A DNA stretch of 32,865 bases from Rubripirellula sp. (GTDB taxonomy: Bacteria > Planctomycetota > Planctomycetia > Pirellulales > Pirellulaceae): the NCBI GenBank assembly GCA_012270065.1, contig JAAXJB010000077.1:21139-54003 (forward strand), given 5' to 3'. Shown here piece by piece: positions 32,845 through 32,865 of this stretch. How positions within the stretch are numbered: the first letter of the stretch is position 1; each line of letters begins with the position of its first letter. Position numbers and translations under genes: made by a program. The notes under the pieces were generated by a model. The model was not told the origin of the DNA and made no database searches. It saw only the letters and a list, made by a program, of their open reading frames with translations.

Positions 32845-32865
32845 CGTTGGGGAGAGCGAATCGGG

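Overview
The window looks like chromosomal DNA of a planctomycete, a free-living heterotroph with moderate GC. The main evidence is a paired DUF1501 protein and DUF1549/DUF1553 (Planctomycete cytochrome c-type) protein. Supporting evidence is several secreted Tat- or lipoprotein-type proteins rich in Gly, Pro, Gln and Cys, an rsmH gene far from any cell-wall cluster, and weak or absent Shine-Dalgarno sites. I cannot place it to genus. No tRNA, rRNA, CRISPR array, phage or insertion sequence was seen. The region is ordinary housekeeping and accessory chromosome, with some unusual details.

Layout. 1-607 has no recognisable gene but carries a terminator-like hairpin. 608-2638 (+) holds an aldo/keto reductase and a secreted Pro/Gly/Tyr-rich protein. 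2711-9684 (-) holds rsmH, a Tat-exported sugar phosphate isomerase/epimerase-like protein, a DUF1501 protein and a DUF1549/DUF1553 protein. The last is split by an in-frame TGA just after its first haem motif. 9978-10988 (+) is an RluA-type pseudouridine synthase. 11053-14322 (-) is a probable operon of a membrane-anchored MCE-like protein of unknown family, a fused MlaF-MlaE lipid-type ABC transporter and a 56-residue coiled-coil protein. 14810-18520 (-) is a complete ribose-type sugar ABC importer (lipoprotein receptor, double ATPase, permease). 18769-20874 (-) is an alpha/beta hydrolase followed by a class IV aminotransferase, whose start has been rearranged by a 16-bp tandem duplication. 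21041-22664 (+) holds a small lipoprotein and a transglutaminase-like protein separated by a strong hairpin terminator. 22792-24246 (-) is an HtrA-type protease, divergent from the pyrimidine salvage pair deoA-cdd (24407-26232, +). Then come a methyltransferase (-), gap (+) with a strong terminator, gyrA (-) with a TTG start, and a MOSC-domain gene (+) followed at once by two repeat arrays.

How the genes work together. The sugar importer, gap and the secreted sugar isomerase-like protein fit a carbohydrate-degrading lifestyle. deoA and cdd together salvage pyrimidine nucleosides. The MCE-like/MlaFE operon probably moves lipids across the envelope. HtrA adds envelope quality control.

The strongest cross-cutting signal is a recurring set of short imperfect tandem duplications (unit 13-18 bp, 2-5 copies). 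They are scattered through intergenic DNA, stop codons, start codons and, with 15-bp in-frame units, coding sequence. A telomere-like G-rich heptad array lies near the right end.
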